Shown: positions 27,366 to 34,994 of the stretch, piece by piece
Position numbering within the stretch: the stretch's first letter is position 1
Layout: each line of letters begins with the position of its first letter
NCBI GenBank assembly: GCA_022826245.1
Contig: JAJDVG010000008.1
Location: 1-64,000 of the forward strand
Reading direction: 5' to 3'
From: Gammaproteobacteria bacterium
GTDB taxonomy: Bacteria; Pseudomonadota; Gammaproteobacteria; Steroidobacterales; Rariloculaceae
Length of the DNA: 64,000 nt
Program-made: the position numbers and the translations under genes
Notes under the pieces: model-generated
The model's database searches: none
What the model saw: the letters and a program-made list of their open reading frames with translations, nothing else
What the model was told of the DNA's origin: nothing

Positions 27366-28640
27366 CTAAACACCCAGACCCTGAGACATCTGGGCGTAGC
27401 TGGTTAGCGGGACCGCGCACATCCGGTCCCAGTCCGCCTTGTCGATGACGGGCCGATTCAACAGTTCGATCATTGCGTTGAACTTTCCGAGCGCCGAACA
27501 ATCCACCACCTCGGGGTCCGCCGCCGTGCGGTGTCTCGGCCACACGTCGTGGCGAGCGTAACGCCAGAATTCGCTGTCGTACCTCGATCCGCAGCTATAG
27601 TGCCAGCCGACGAACAGGCCGTAGCAGAGCATGTTGTTGACGAGGAATCGATTGACCACCGGGGCGTCGCTCTCGAGATGCTCCACCGAACGGTTCAGCC
27701 GTATGTGAAGCACCATGCCGATCTGCAACTGGGCCGATACGATCGCCGTCGCTTCGAGCGGCTCCATGAAGGCCGCCGCGTTGCCGATGCGGGCCACGGC
27801 GCCGTCGAAAATCTGCCGGTGAACGAAATTGGGAAACGGGATGACGGCGCGCTGCTCGAATTCCGCCACGCCATCGGCGTCGAGGAACTCGTCAAAGTCC
27901 GCTTCGACTTCGGCAAGGCTCGAAACGTCGCGGTTGAAGATGTACCCGTAGGAGGTGTGCACGGTCAGCGGAATGACGAATATCCAACCATGCGGACGCG
28001 CAACGGCGCGCGTATAGGTGTGTTGCAGGGCCGGCCCGTCCTCGTCTCCCCCGACGATTGAAGGGCAGCGGCGGATGACTGCCGTATTGGTTGGGATGAA
28101 GGAGATGTCGATGTGTTCGTCGGCATCGAGTTCCTTGCCGAACCCGCGGGCATCGAAGACCAGGTCGTAACGTTCCGGCTCCCGGCCCTCGAATTCGACC
28201 CGCGCGCCATCGTCGACCCGGGTGACATCGAGCACCTTCGCGTCGATGTGCCGCGCGCGCGTACTTTCCTGTAACAGTTCGACCACGAGATCGGCGGACA
28301 GGTGGTACGCGTAGGACACCTGTTGCGGTGTGAAGTAGTGGGTAAAGTCCCGAGCGAGTCGACCCCAACCCTCGAATGCAACACCGTATTTGCGAGTTCC
28401 CTTCAAGCGCTGCTGAACGGTTTCATGCGGCAGCTTCGTCAATTGCTGCAGTTCCTGAACGAGGCTCGGCCAACTGCCTTCGCCGACTCCGATAATCGGT
28501 ATGCGCGAGTCGTATATGTGGTGCAGTTCGTGGTCGCCGTCGGGGAGCAGACCGGTGACGCTCGCGGCCGCCAGGGAGCCGGCGGTTCCCCGCCCGATAA
28601 CGGCAACCTTCCTCAAGGATTGACTACCCGGCTGTATCAC
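27366..28640 (-). CDS. Flavin-dependent tryptophan-halogenase-family protein
   Basis: The 424-residue protein has the FAD-binding GRGTAG (16-21), the halogenase lysine in RKYGVAFEGW (Lys84, the equivalent of the catalytic Lys in PrnA-type enzymes), a WIFVIP variant of the WxWxIP motif, and GNAAAFMEPLEATA near the end of the FAD domain. GTG 28640 is chosen because GGAGGT lies eight bases upstream; longer frames lack this. Such enzymes use reduced flavin, O2 and halide to chlorinate or brominate indoles. It is the third gene of the LolA-like/barrel/halogenase operon beside the LCCCW precursor, so the precursor's C-terminal Trp is the obvious candidate substrate. No flavin reductase is seen nearby. 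Confidence 0.87.
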   Translation of the reverse strand: MIQPGSQSLRKVAVIGRGTAGSLAAASVTGLLPDGDHELHHIYDSRIPIIGVGEGSWPSLVQELQQLTKLPHETVQQRLKGTRKYGVAFEGWGRLARDFTHYFTPQQVSYAYHLSADLVVELLQESTRARHIDAKVLDVTRVDDGARVEFEGREPERYDLVFDARGFGKELDADEHIDISFIPTNTAVIRRCPSIVGGDEDGPALQHTYTRAVARPHGWIFVIPLTVHTSYGYIFNRDVSSLAEVEADFDEFLDADGVAEFEQRAVIPFPNFVHRQIFDGAVARIGNAAAFMEPLEATAIVSAQLQIGMVLHIRLNRSVEHLESDAPVVNRFLVNNMLCYGLFVGWHYSCGSRYDSEFWRYARHDVWPRHRTAADPEVVDCSALGKFNAMIELLNRPVIDKADWDRMCAVPLTSYAQMSQGLGV

Positions 28641-28736
28641 GCCGCACGACCTCCGCAGGCAAGGGTCGATTACCGCTTCCCGGAGCACTCATCTCAATCA
28701 CGCAGATTCTTGCATGAAGGCCAGCCGCCTGGGCCG

Positions 28737-29963
28737 TCAGAAGCTGTAGGTGAAATCAAAGCCGATGAAACTGTCACGCCGTCCATCGTAGGTCAGATCC
28801 TCCGGATCCGTGCTCACGACGACGATCGATTCGATGCGCATCGACCAGTTCCCCGCGAGGCGGCGCTTCAGATCGAAGTTCACGGCTCGGTAGTCATGGC
28901 TCAGGTCGCCGAGGACGCCTGCGATGAGCTCGGTGCCCTGCACGTCGTTGAACGCGAGGAAGCCCGCGATGAATACATCATTGTCCCAGACGGTTGGCGC
29001 ACGCCGGCCGCGCCCGTCGTGGTGCCACTCGGCGAGCAGCGTCAGGTCCCGGGCCGAACCGAAGAGACCATAGAGACTGCGTTCAACGCCCAGGATGGAG
29101 GCCCGGTAAGCCTCCTCCTGGCCGAACAGATTGCGCACGCCGCTACGGTAGATGGCTTCCATCTTGTAGAGCCAGGTCTCGGTCGTGATCTGCGCGTCGA
29201 TTCCGAATTGCCGGATCTGCTCGTAGTACGGGATCAGGGCTGCGTCACCGGGCGAGAGCGGCTCTGACGGGTCGGCGAACAGAAACGACGGTTCGCGGCT
29301 CGTGCCCACGAACGCGCTCAGCCCGAAATCCAGCAAGCCCACGTAGTTGCTGTAGCGGGCCGCGTAATCGACGTGCTGCTCTTCGTCGCTGCTTTCGTAC
29401 AGAGCGTCGTCGGCGATCGGGAGGCCCGAGCGCAGGCGCCCGGCAGGCCCCGGAAACGTGCGCTCGCGGTGATACGGCAGCACGAACGCTTCGGCGATGC
29501 CCCAGTCGCCTGAGATCGTCAGGTGCGCCATGGGCTGGCCGAGCTTGGGACGATCGCGCGGATGCTCGACGAGGTCCAACTGGTTGACGATATCCACGAG
29601 GTTGTTGAGTTCGGCCACGCCCCAGAAAACGCGGTCGACCCCGAGCCGCAGTTCCCAGGCACTTTCGCCCCAGTCGCCGTAGGTCAGGAAGTAGGCCTCG
29701 CGCACGTCGGCATGCGTACGCTGCGAATCGGCGCTGTCGTATCGATAAAACGGCGTGAATGTGAAGCTGCTTCCCTGTGCGGACTCCGCGTACAGCGTCG
29801 GCTCCAGGACAATGCCGCTGGCGTTTGACCGCTGCCCCGGGAAGGCCGGCGATTCCGGGTACCGCCGCCCCTGCAGGCTCAGGTCGCCCGAGAAATCGAA
29901 ATCTTGCGCCTCGGCGCCGGCGGCCACGAGCGCGAGGGCCGCGATTGTGCCGCGAAAGAGCAT
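28737..29963 (-). CDS. Outer-membrane beta-barrel protein (DUF1302-like)
   Basis: The 408-residue protein has a signal peptide (MLFRGTIAALALVAAGAEAQ) followed by alternating hydrophobic/aromatic strands. It ends in FDFTYSF, a C-terminal aromatic barrel signal. Repeated Tyr/Trp-rich strands (FTFTPFYRYDSAD, AWELRLGVDRVFWGV) fit a porin-like barrel. The ATG overlaps the stop of the LolA-like gene (TGATG). Such barrels often travel with LolA-like proteins and MMPL/RND exporters; here an RND gene lies at 42158. Likely role: outer-membrane step of an export or envelope-lipid system, by inference. Confidence 0.85.
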   Translation of the reverse strand: MLFRGTIAALALVAAGAEAQDFDFSGDLSLQGRRYPESPAFPGQRSNASGIVLEPTLYAESAQGSSFTFTPFYRYDSADSQRTHADVREAYFLTYGDWGESAWELRLGVDRVFWGVAELNNLVDIVNQLDLVEHPRDRPKLGQPMAHLTISGDWGIAEAFVLPYHRERTFPGPAGRLRSGLPIADDALYESSDEEQHVDYAARYSNYVGLLDFGLSAFVGTSREPSFLFADPSEPLSPGDAALIPYYEQIRQFGIDAQITTETWLYKMEAIYRSGVRNLFGQEEAYRASILGVERSLYGLFGSARDLTLLAEWHHDGRGRRAPTVWDNDVFIAGFLAFNDVQGTELIAGVLGDLSHDYRAVNFDLKRRLAGNWSMRIESIVVVSTDPEDLTYDGRRDSFIGFDFTYSF

Positions 29964-30835
29964 CAACGTATGCGTCGAAGTGCCGTTTGCGTGAACTCGC
30001 CGTCGTCCAGATTGGCGCCGAACTGAAAGTCGGCCCAGCGAAGCACCGTGCTCGCGCCGGTCAGGTGATTCACCATCGTCTGCTCTCCCGCCCGCCAGAA
30101 CCGATCCTGGTATTGCCGATAGTCGACAAACGTGAGCGTCTTCAGGTGCGAGCCCCTGCGGTCGTACAGCTCCATCTTCCACGTTCTGAGCTCGTCCATG
30201 TCCTGCCAGATGACCTTGCGGCTGTATCCCGATTTCTCGTCCAGCGGAAACTGCTCGGTGACCGTGCAGTTGAGTTCGCCGCAGGGTTCGTCGCGAAGAT
30301 ACCGGTACGTGAATTCCTCGACCTCCGGAGCGCTCATGTCTTCGTACGAGAACTCGCTCCCCATGAACGACCCCGAGCGCGTCGAGGCGCTGATGCGCTT
30401 GACCCTCTCCAGGGCCGGCAGGTACAGCCACTGGTCGTCCTGGGTGTTGACGTGAGCGTGGGTCAGCAGCGCGGTACCCTGCACGTCTCGCGGCCGATCG
30501 AACACGAACAGGCTCTTGTCGCCGTCGCCGGGAACCTCGAGCACCTTGAAGCGCATCTCGCGAACGCTCTCGCGACCCTGCCGGTCGCGCAGCACCATCG
30601 TCAATCCGGCGGTGAAATCCCCGAAGCCGTCGTTGCTGGCGCTTGCTTCCTGCGCAATCCGCAGACCCTTCTGCTCCGGAGTCTCGTCCTGGGCAAGGCC
30701 CTGTCCAGCCGGCATGCACAAGCACGACAACGACAGAACCAGGATGCCGAATGAAGTACCGTGGGGGAATGGAAAACGCGTCGTCGAGCCTTGGCCGGTA
30801 ATCCGTTTTCCGGCGCTTTGCTGGCGAGGGAACAT
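29963..30835 (-). CDS. LolA-like outer-membrane lipoprotein-sorting family protein
   Basis: The 290-residue protein has an N-terminal signal (SFGILVLSLSCLCMPAGQG preceded by a 29-residue basic stretch). It then shows the family's RDRQGRESVREMRFKVLE, DDQWLYLPALERVKRIS and GSFMGSEFSYEDMS blocks. These LolA-fold proteins are typically paired with MMPL/RND exporters and are thought to shuttle hydrophobic cargo in the periplasm. ATG 30835 is the best start because frames upstream run across the promoter. First gene of the operon with the barrel and halogenase genes. Confidence 0.85.
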   Translation of the reverse strand: MFPRQQSAGKRITGQGSTTRFPFPHGTSFGILVLSLSCLCMPAGQGLAQDETPEQKGLRIAQEASASNDGFGDFTAGLTMVLRDRQGRESVREMRFKVLEVPGDGDKSLFVFDRPRDVQGTALLTHAHVNTQDDQWLYLPALERVKRISASTRSGSFMGSEFSYEDMSAPEVEEFTYRYLRDEPCGELNCTVTEQFPLDEKSGYSRKVIWQDMDELRTWKMELYDRRGSHLKTLTFVDYRQYQDRFWRAGEQTMVNHLTGASTVLRWADFQFGANLDDGEFTQTALRRIR

Positions 30836-30865
30836 ACGCACAGCTCCCGCGATGGGCCTTGCCGC

Positions 30866-30894
30866 ATGGTACCTTGATTGCCCGAAACCGTAAA
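30866..30894 (-). promoter_or_regulatory. Candidate promoter of the LolA-like/barrel/halogenase operon
   Basis: On the minus strand TTTACG (four of six) and TACCAT (four of six) are separated by exactly 17 bases. They place a start site about 25 bases before ATG 30835. Confidence 0.42.
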
Positions 30895-31064
30895 TCGCGC
30901 CAAGCTCGCGAGAAAGACGGTCAAGCGCATGCCCGTGCGTCCTGTGATCGAGGCTCGTCAGCGCTGCCCCGGGGAGCGCGCGGTGGCGGCGACCAGGGGC
31001 GCGAACAACCGCTGGCAAACGCCGCTAAGCCGGTGAAACGTCTTGGGAAATCCGCGAAAATGCA

Positions 31065-31094
31065 TTGCGTGTCGCGCGCGCCCTGTGCTATAAG
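31065..31094 (+). promoter_or_regulatory. Candidate promoter of the RiPP precursor gene
   Basis: TATAAG (five of six) at 31089-31094 with TTGCGT 18 bases upstream predicts a leader of about 40 bases. The mRNA then carries AAGGAG (31128-31133) six bases before ATG 31140, the strongest ribosome site in the locus. Confidence 0.5.
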
Positions 31095-31139
31095 CAGGAA
31101 GGGTGCAATTCGTCCCGTTTAGATTATAAGGAGATAGCT

Positions 31140-31391
31140 ATGCGTAGTGGCGATGAAATGCTGCAACAAATCGTGGAGAAGTCAGCCCTCGACGAGGACT
31201 TCAGGCAATCGCTTCTTTCCGACCCGAAGACGACCATCAGTCAGGAATTGGGCATCACGATCCCTGAGTCGATGACCATCAAGGTCCATGAGAGCGACAT
31301 GCAGACGGTTCACCTCGCTCTGCCGCCGGATCCGAACATCACCGAGGAGCAACTCGAGGCCATCTCGGCCGGGCTTTGCTGCTGCTGGTAG
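31140..31391 (+). CDS. NHLP-leader RiPP precursor with five-residue core LCCCW
   Basis: The 83-residue peptide is a nitrile-hydratase-alpha-like leader (about residues 1-78) with the family pattern: IVEKSALDEDFRQSLLSDP, a GI-TIPESMTIKVHE stretch, HLALPPDPN, and acidic EEQLEAISAG. The SAG end fits cleavage by the C39 protease of the adjacent exporter, leaving LCCCW at the extreme C-terminus. Three consecutive Cys are ideal substrates for the YcaO cyclodehydratase (thiazolines or thiazoles), and the terminal Trp suits the halogenase homologue. ATG 31140 follows AAGGAG by six bases. The gene has its own promoter and a strong terminator and faces the convergent biosynthetic operon. Product structure is inferred; the sequence is directly visible. 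Confidence 0.93.
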   Translation: MRSGDEMLQQIVEKSALDEDFRQSLLSDPKTTISQELGITIPESMTIKVHESDMQTVHLALPPDPNITEEQLEAISAGLCCCW

Positions 31392-31458
31392 ACACGTAGC
31401 CGGTGAATAGCCGGTTCGGATGCAGAACACGGAGAGTCTGCACATCGCTTTAACCTGG

Positions 31459-31499
31459 CCCCCGCCGCCCCTGTAAAGGGGCCGGCGGGGGTTTGTTTT
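31459..31499 (+). terminator. Rho-independent terminator of the precursor gene
   Basis: CCCCCGCCG and CGGCGGGGG pair perfectly around an inner CCCC/GGGG stem (one bulged C) with loop TGTAAA. TTTGTTTT follows. On the other strand there is no T-run, so it terminates plus-strand transcription only. Confidence 0.93.
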
Positions 31500-31517
31500 G
31501 TGTGCTTTAGGCAGACG

Positions 31518-32636
31518 TCAAAAGTCCAACGCTGCCGACATCACCATGAATACGTAGGCCTTGGCCTGCCGTAGCCGATCGCCCGATATGACCAGCTTGA
31601 TGTGGTGAATGCCGCGTAGCAGGACAAACCGCCCGGACTTCGCGAACAGCGGTGTGGCTTTCGAAACCCAGCCGGCAAGCGCTGCAAGTTTTTCGGGCAC
31701 GACCAGGTCTTCCTGGCTCAGGGCTTCGAGAAACGGGTCCCAGTCGGTCAGGCCGTCGAGCCAATAGCGAGCATCCTTCGTATATCTCTGCCTGACGATG
31801 AGCGTCACGCCGAGCGCCGGACCCGGACCGTCCGCCCGCACGTCGAGATTGACCCCGGTCCGGACGATGTTCGCGCGTTCCCTGAAACGTGAGATCACGG
31901 ACTCTACGGCCTCGATCCGACCAGGCCATCCGGTGTCTTGGAGATACGAACGCACTTCCCGGTCTGCCTTGAAGCCCATGATCGCCAGACGTATCGAGCG
32001 TGAGCGAGACGGGAACACGCCAAACGAATCCATTCGCGTATCTTCCGGCTGCGCCAGGTAGGCCCGTTCGACGTTCTGCCGCTCGGCCCCGTTCCTCTCC
32101 CAGCCCACGCAGGACACGAGCGCGTCAACCACCGTGGCGACATCGTTCTCCTGACCGCAGGCGCCCAGGATCGGGCGTTCGCCGGGCCGCAGGAACATCG
32201 CCGGATGCGGACGTTCGCCGTCCCGCGCCGAACCGATGTCGTATTCGAGCATCAACTTGCGGCCGACGATGTCGCGCAGGGGCGAGTCTTCGGTATCCAT
32301 TTGTTCGAACAGCCGCGCGATCGAACTCGCGGTCTCATCGGTCTTGTCGGCCCGCGCGCGCTCCTCGAAAACCGTCGCCGATCGCGTTCCGCTCGCGAGC
32401 GAGACGCCGAAATCCGCCTCGGGCTTCGGTTCATGCAGCGGCAGTTCAAAACCGAACGGAAGGGCGCCCATCGTGATCGGATGTCTCCCGGCGCAATCGA
32501 GTACGCGCTCCCATTCGGAGTCGCCGATGAGGACCGGCGAGACCCTGTTGCGAAAGTACCCGAGCAGGTCGCCCATGGTGCCGCCCTCTTCGGCCAGACG
32601 GTCCTGGGTCAGCGTGACTGCCTGGTCAATGTCCAT
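31518..32636 (-). CDS. RiPP-cluster protein of unknown function (372 aa)
   Basis: The soluble 372-residue protein has no signal peptide or membrane helix and starts nine bases after the YcaO stop, so it is the last gene of the biosynthetic operon. Possible motif areas are LVSCVGWERNG, SRSIRLAIMGFKADREV, YLQDTGWPGR and the C-terminal GIHHIKLVISG and AKAYVFM. I do not recognise the family. It lacks the flavin nitroreductase signatures expected of a SagB-type azoline dehydrogenase. Candidates to test by structure prediction are a tailoring enzyme (for example a peptide prenyltransferase) or a leader-binding partner. Confidence 0.8.
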   Translation of the reverse strand: MDIDQAVTLTQDRLAEEGGTMGDLLGYFRNRVSPVLIGDSEWERVLDCAGRHPITMGALPFGFELPLHEPKPEADFGVSLASGTRSATVFEERARADKTDETASSIARLFEQMDTEDSPLRDIVGRKLMLEYDIGSARDGERPHPAMFLRPGERPILGACGQENDVATVVDALVSCVGWERNGAERQNVERAYLAQPEDTRMDSFGVFPSRSRSIRLAIMGFKADREVRSYLQDTGWPGRIEAVESVISRFRERANIVRTGVNLDVRADGPGPALGVTLIVRQRYTKDARYWLDGLTDWDPFLEALSQEDLVVPEKLAALAGWVSKATPLFAKSGRFVLLRGIHHIKLVISGDRLRQAKAYVFMVMSAALDF

Positions 32637-32645
32637 GCTTTCGCC

Positions 32646-34994
32646 TCATGCGATCACCGGCTCGGGATTCAGGTCGGCTTCATCGAGCGGGCGCTCGCGC
32701 CGACCCAGACTGACCGGCACGTCGTACAGGCGTCCGGGCGCGAATCTCGCCCAGAAATGGCGCATGCCCGGCACGACGACCCGCACCACCGGCATGCCGA
32801 TATCGGGCCGGGTCTGGTCCAGCACCAGGAACTCCATGCCCCCGGCTTCGACGAGCGCGCGGCAGCGCTCCACGTCGTCGCGCATGTCCGTCGATTCGAT
32901 CGCCGGATAATGCGCCGCCTCGCGCAAGGGCTCGTCGGCCGCCGGAACGAGCCACGGGCAGTCGTCGAGTCGAGCCGTCTGCCACCACCGAAGTGCCATC
33001 GGATCGTCGATCATGGGTCGGCCGTCGCGGCTTCCGGGACGCGGCAGCCAGGTCAGGCACTGGTTCAACTCGCAGATCGCGCGCAACGCCGCCGTGCGCG
33101 CGTCGGCGTGGGCGCCGGCGCCGTAGATGATGTCCTCGGTCGGCGCGTCCGGTCGGCGCGAGAGCGCGACGAAGGTCGGGATGCCGATATCGGCAGTGAC
33201 ATCGAGCATCCAGACGTCCCGTTCGCGGCGCCCGTAATAGTCCGTGGCCGAAGCGAGGTAGTCGTCGTCGAAGCTTGCGAGATCCACGGCGGGCACGCGC
33301 AGCCGGTTGTACCACCAGATGCCGAACGCATCGCGCTCTACGAGTTCGTAGAAACCCTGCAGGATGGCCTCCTCCAGGGTATTGCCCGCGGCGCAGCCGT
33401 TGGAATCGGCGATCAGGTCGGCGGGACCGCGCTGTTCGGGCGCCATGCTGTAGAGCATCGACGTCGGCATGTAGCGATGCCGCCCCTGCGTGAGCGACCA
33501 CAGCGGTGTCCAGTCGATTTCTGCGTCCGGATCGAGACGCGGCGGGACGATGTTGTACGGGTGGCCCTCGGCGTTGATGGTCGCCGCGTTGTCGAGCTGA
33601 TCGTCGCTGAAGAGCTGCGCGTCGTTCGGATGGATCGCCTCGTCCGCGCCCGTGAATTCCGTGAATCGCCTGCGCACGCGGATCTCGTCACCGTGAAAGG
33701 CCCCCGAATAACGCTCGACCGCCTCGCACAGCGCGCTGACCTCGGATTGCTCTCGCGTGCTGCCCTTGCCGGCGCTCTTGCTGCGCAGGCTGCGCCTGAG
33801 CGAACTCAGGCTCCGGCTTCTGATGCCGAGATTGCTTCCCGCCCAGTAGACATGCAGCCACGAATCGGTCTCGTCGGTCGTGCGCGCAAGCCAGGTCACG
33901 ACGCCGCTGATCGGGCTTACGAGGTGGCGGTACTTCGCCAGCGTGACTTCCGGGGTAACGGTACGCACGCCGCCGCTGTTGAGATGGGCCTTGGGGCTTG
34001 CGTTCAGGGACAAGGCAACCGGCGGTCGATCCGGCCGATGCAACGCCGCGTCGCCACAGGCCGGGCATTGCGGCCGACGCATCACACGATGCCGCGAACT
34101 TGCGAACGTGCCAACGTTCATCGCGATCGCGTGGTCGTGAACCGGTGCCGCTGCATCGAGCACCAGCCACTTGACGATCTCCGCAGCGATCAGGCCATGG
34201 AGCGCTTCGAGGACGACCGGCTCCGCCGCGAACGGCTTGAAAGCAGCCTCATCGCCCGCGATGTTGCGCAGGAAATGGTGGACCTCCTGGTGGCTGCGCA
34301 GGCGGTAGGCCAGACACTCCCAGCAGGGTCCTTTCTCATCGGCGTGAAAGACCGGGCCGAACAGCGCCTCGACGCCGCGCGGCCGCGCGAGCATCCACGG
34401 GGCTCTCTTCCGAAGCTGCCCCCGATTCACGTCGGCAAGAGCCGCTTCGAGATAGTCGTCGCAAACGATGACGGTGAGCTCGGCGGCATCGGTTCCCACG
34501 CGGGCGCCGCTCGCTTGCAGGCGCCTGATCAAGCGGCCGTCGTCACCGTCCACCGCGACGCATGCCTCCGCAAGTCGTTGTTCGACCCAGCGCGGCGAGG
34601 CGCCGAGCGACGACCACCAGGCTGCCCGGGCCGCGTCCATGCCGTGATCCGCCGAGACGACATAGCCCCGCGCGGACAGCGAAACGATGGCCGCGAGAAC
34701 ATCGGTCGCCGCATGAGCGCCGGCGAGCTTCGCGACAATCTCCTCCTGCGGATGCCGACCGTCGAGCAGCGGCAGCAGATCGCGATTCAGCTTGCCGTGC
34801 AGCAGGGTGTTGAAGGACTCCGAGACCAGCAGCGTCTGCCGTTCGCCGATGTCGCGGAACTGCAGGTGGGGAGCAAGCGCCGGCAGCTTGACGAGACCCC
34901 GGTCCGCAGGAGTGGTTCTCGTCAGTATCCCGCGCCGTGAATTCGTGTCCGTCCGGGTTTTCACCTGGAGATTCCGTGCCGGATCAGCCGGCAT
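32646..34994 (-). CDS. Fused ThiF-like/YcaO azoline cyclodehydratase
   Basis: The 782-residue protein fuses an N-terminal E1/ThiF-like leader-binding half (about 1-340) to a C-terminal YcaO half. The N-terminal half has a Zn site from CWEC and CPAC. The YcaO half shows SEVSALCEAVERYSG and SNGCAAGNTLEEAILQGFYELVERDAF-type ATP/Mg-binding motifs, split here for brevity. YcaO proteins phosphorylate the amide backbone to cyclise Cys or Ser onto the preceding carbonyl. The C-terminus reads LNPEPVIA rather than PxPxP. It overlaps the preceding gene by 11 bases. The fused form is the TOMM F/C-D arrangement, and its substrate is presumably LCCCW. Confidence 0.93.
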   Translation of the reverse strand: MPADPARNLQVKTRTDTNSRRGILTRTTPADRGLVKLPALAPHLQFRDIGERQTLLVSESFNTLLHGKLNRDLLPLLDGRHPQEEIVAKLAGAHAATDVLAAIVSLSARGYVVSADHGMDAARAAWWSSLGASPRWVEQRLAEACVAVDGDDGRLIRRLQASGARVGTDAAELTVIVCDDYLEAALADVNRGQLRKRAPWMLARPRGVEALFGPVFHADEKGPCWECLAYRLRSHQEVHHFLRNIAGDEAAFKPFAAEPVVLEALHGLIAAEIVKWLVLDAAAPVHDHAIAMNVGTFASSRHRVMRRPQCPACGDAALHRPDRPPVALSLNASPKAHLNSGGVRTVTPEVTLAKYRHLVSPISGVVTWLARTTDETDSWLHVYWAGSNLGIRSRSLSSLRRSLRSKSAGKGSTREQSEVSALCEAVERYSGAFHGDEIRVRRRFTEFTGADEAIHPNDAQLFSDDQLDNAATINAEGHPYNIVPPRLDPDAEIDWTPLWSLTQGRHRYMPTSMLYSMAPEQRGPADLIADSNGCAAGNTLEEAILQGFYELVERDAFGIWWYNRLRVPAVDLASFDDDYLASATDYYGRRERDVWMLDVTADIGIPTFVALSRRPDAPTEDIIYGAGAHADARTAALRAICELNQCLTWLPRPGSRDGRPMIDDPMALRWWQTARLDDCPWLVPAADEPLREAAHYPAIESTDMRDDVERCRALVEAGGMEFLVLDQTRPDIGMPVVRVVVPGMRHFWARFAPGRLYDVPVSLGRRERPLDEADLNPEPVIA

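Larger units (their letters stand above)
30836..31139. other. 304-base divergent control region between the LolA-like operon and the RiPP precursor
   Basis: This region holds two back-to-back sigma-70-like promoters, annotated separately (minus at 30866-30894, plus at 31065-31094), separated by about 170 bases of GC-rich DNA in which I recognise no dyad or reading frame. Both halves of the RiPP locus could be co-regulated from here. Confidence 0.5.

Noticed and set aside
30836..31018. N-terminal extension of the LolA-like protein to 31018
   Set aside because: It crosses the predicted promoter and encodes an unconserved basic stretch before the signal peptide.
31459..31499. Bidirectional terminator for the minus-strand operon
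   Set aside because: No T-run follows the hairpin on the minus strand.
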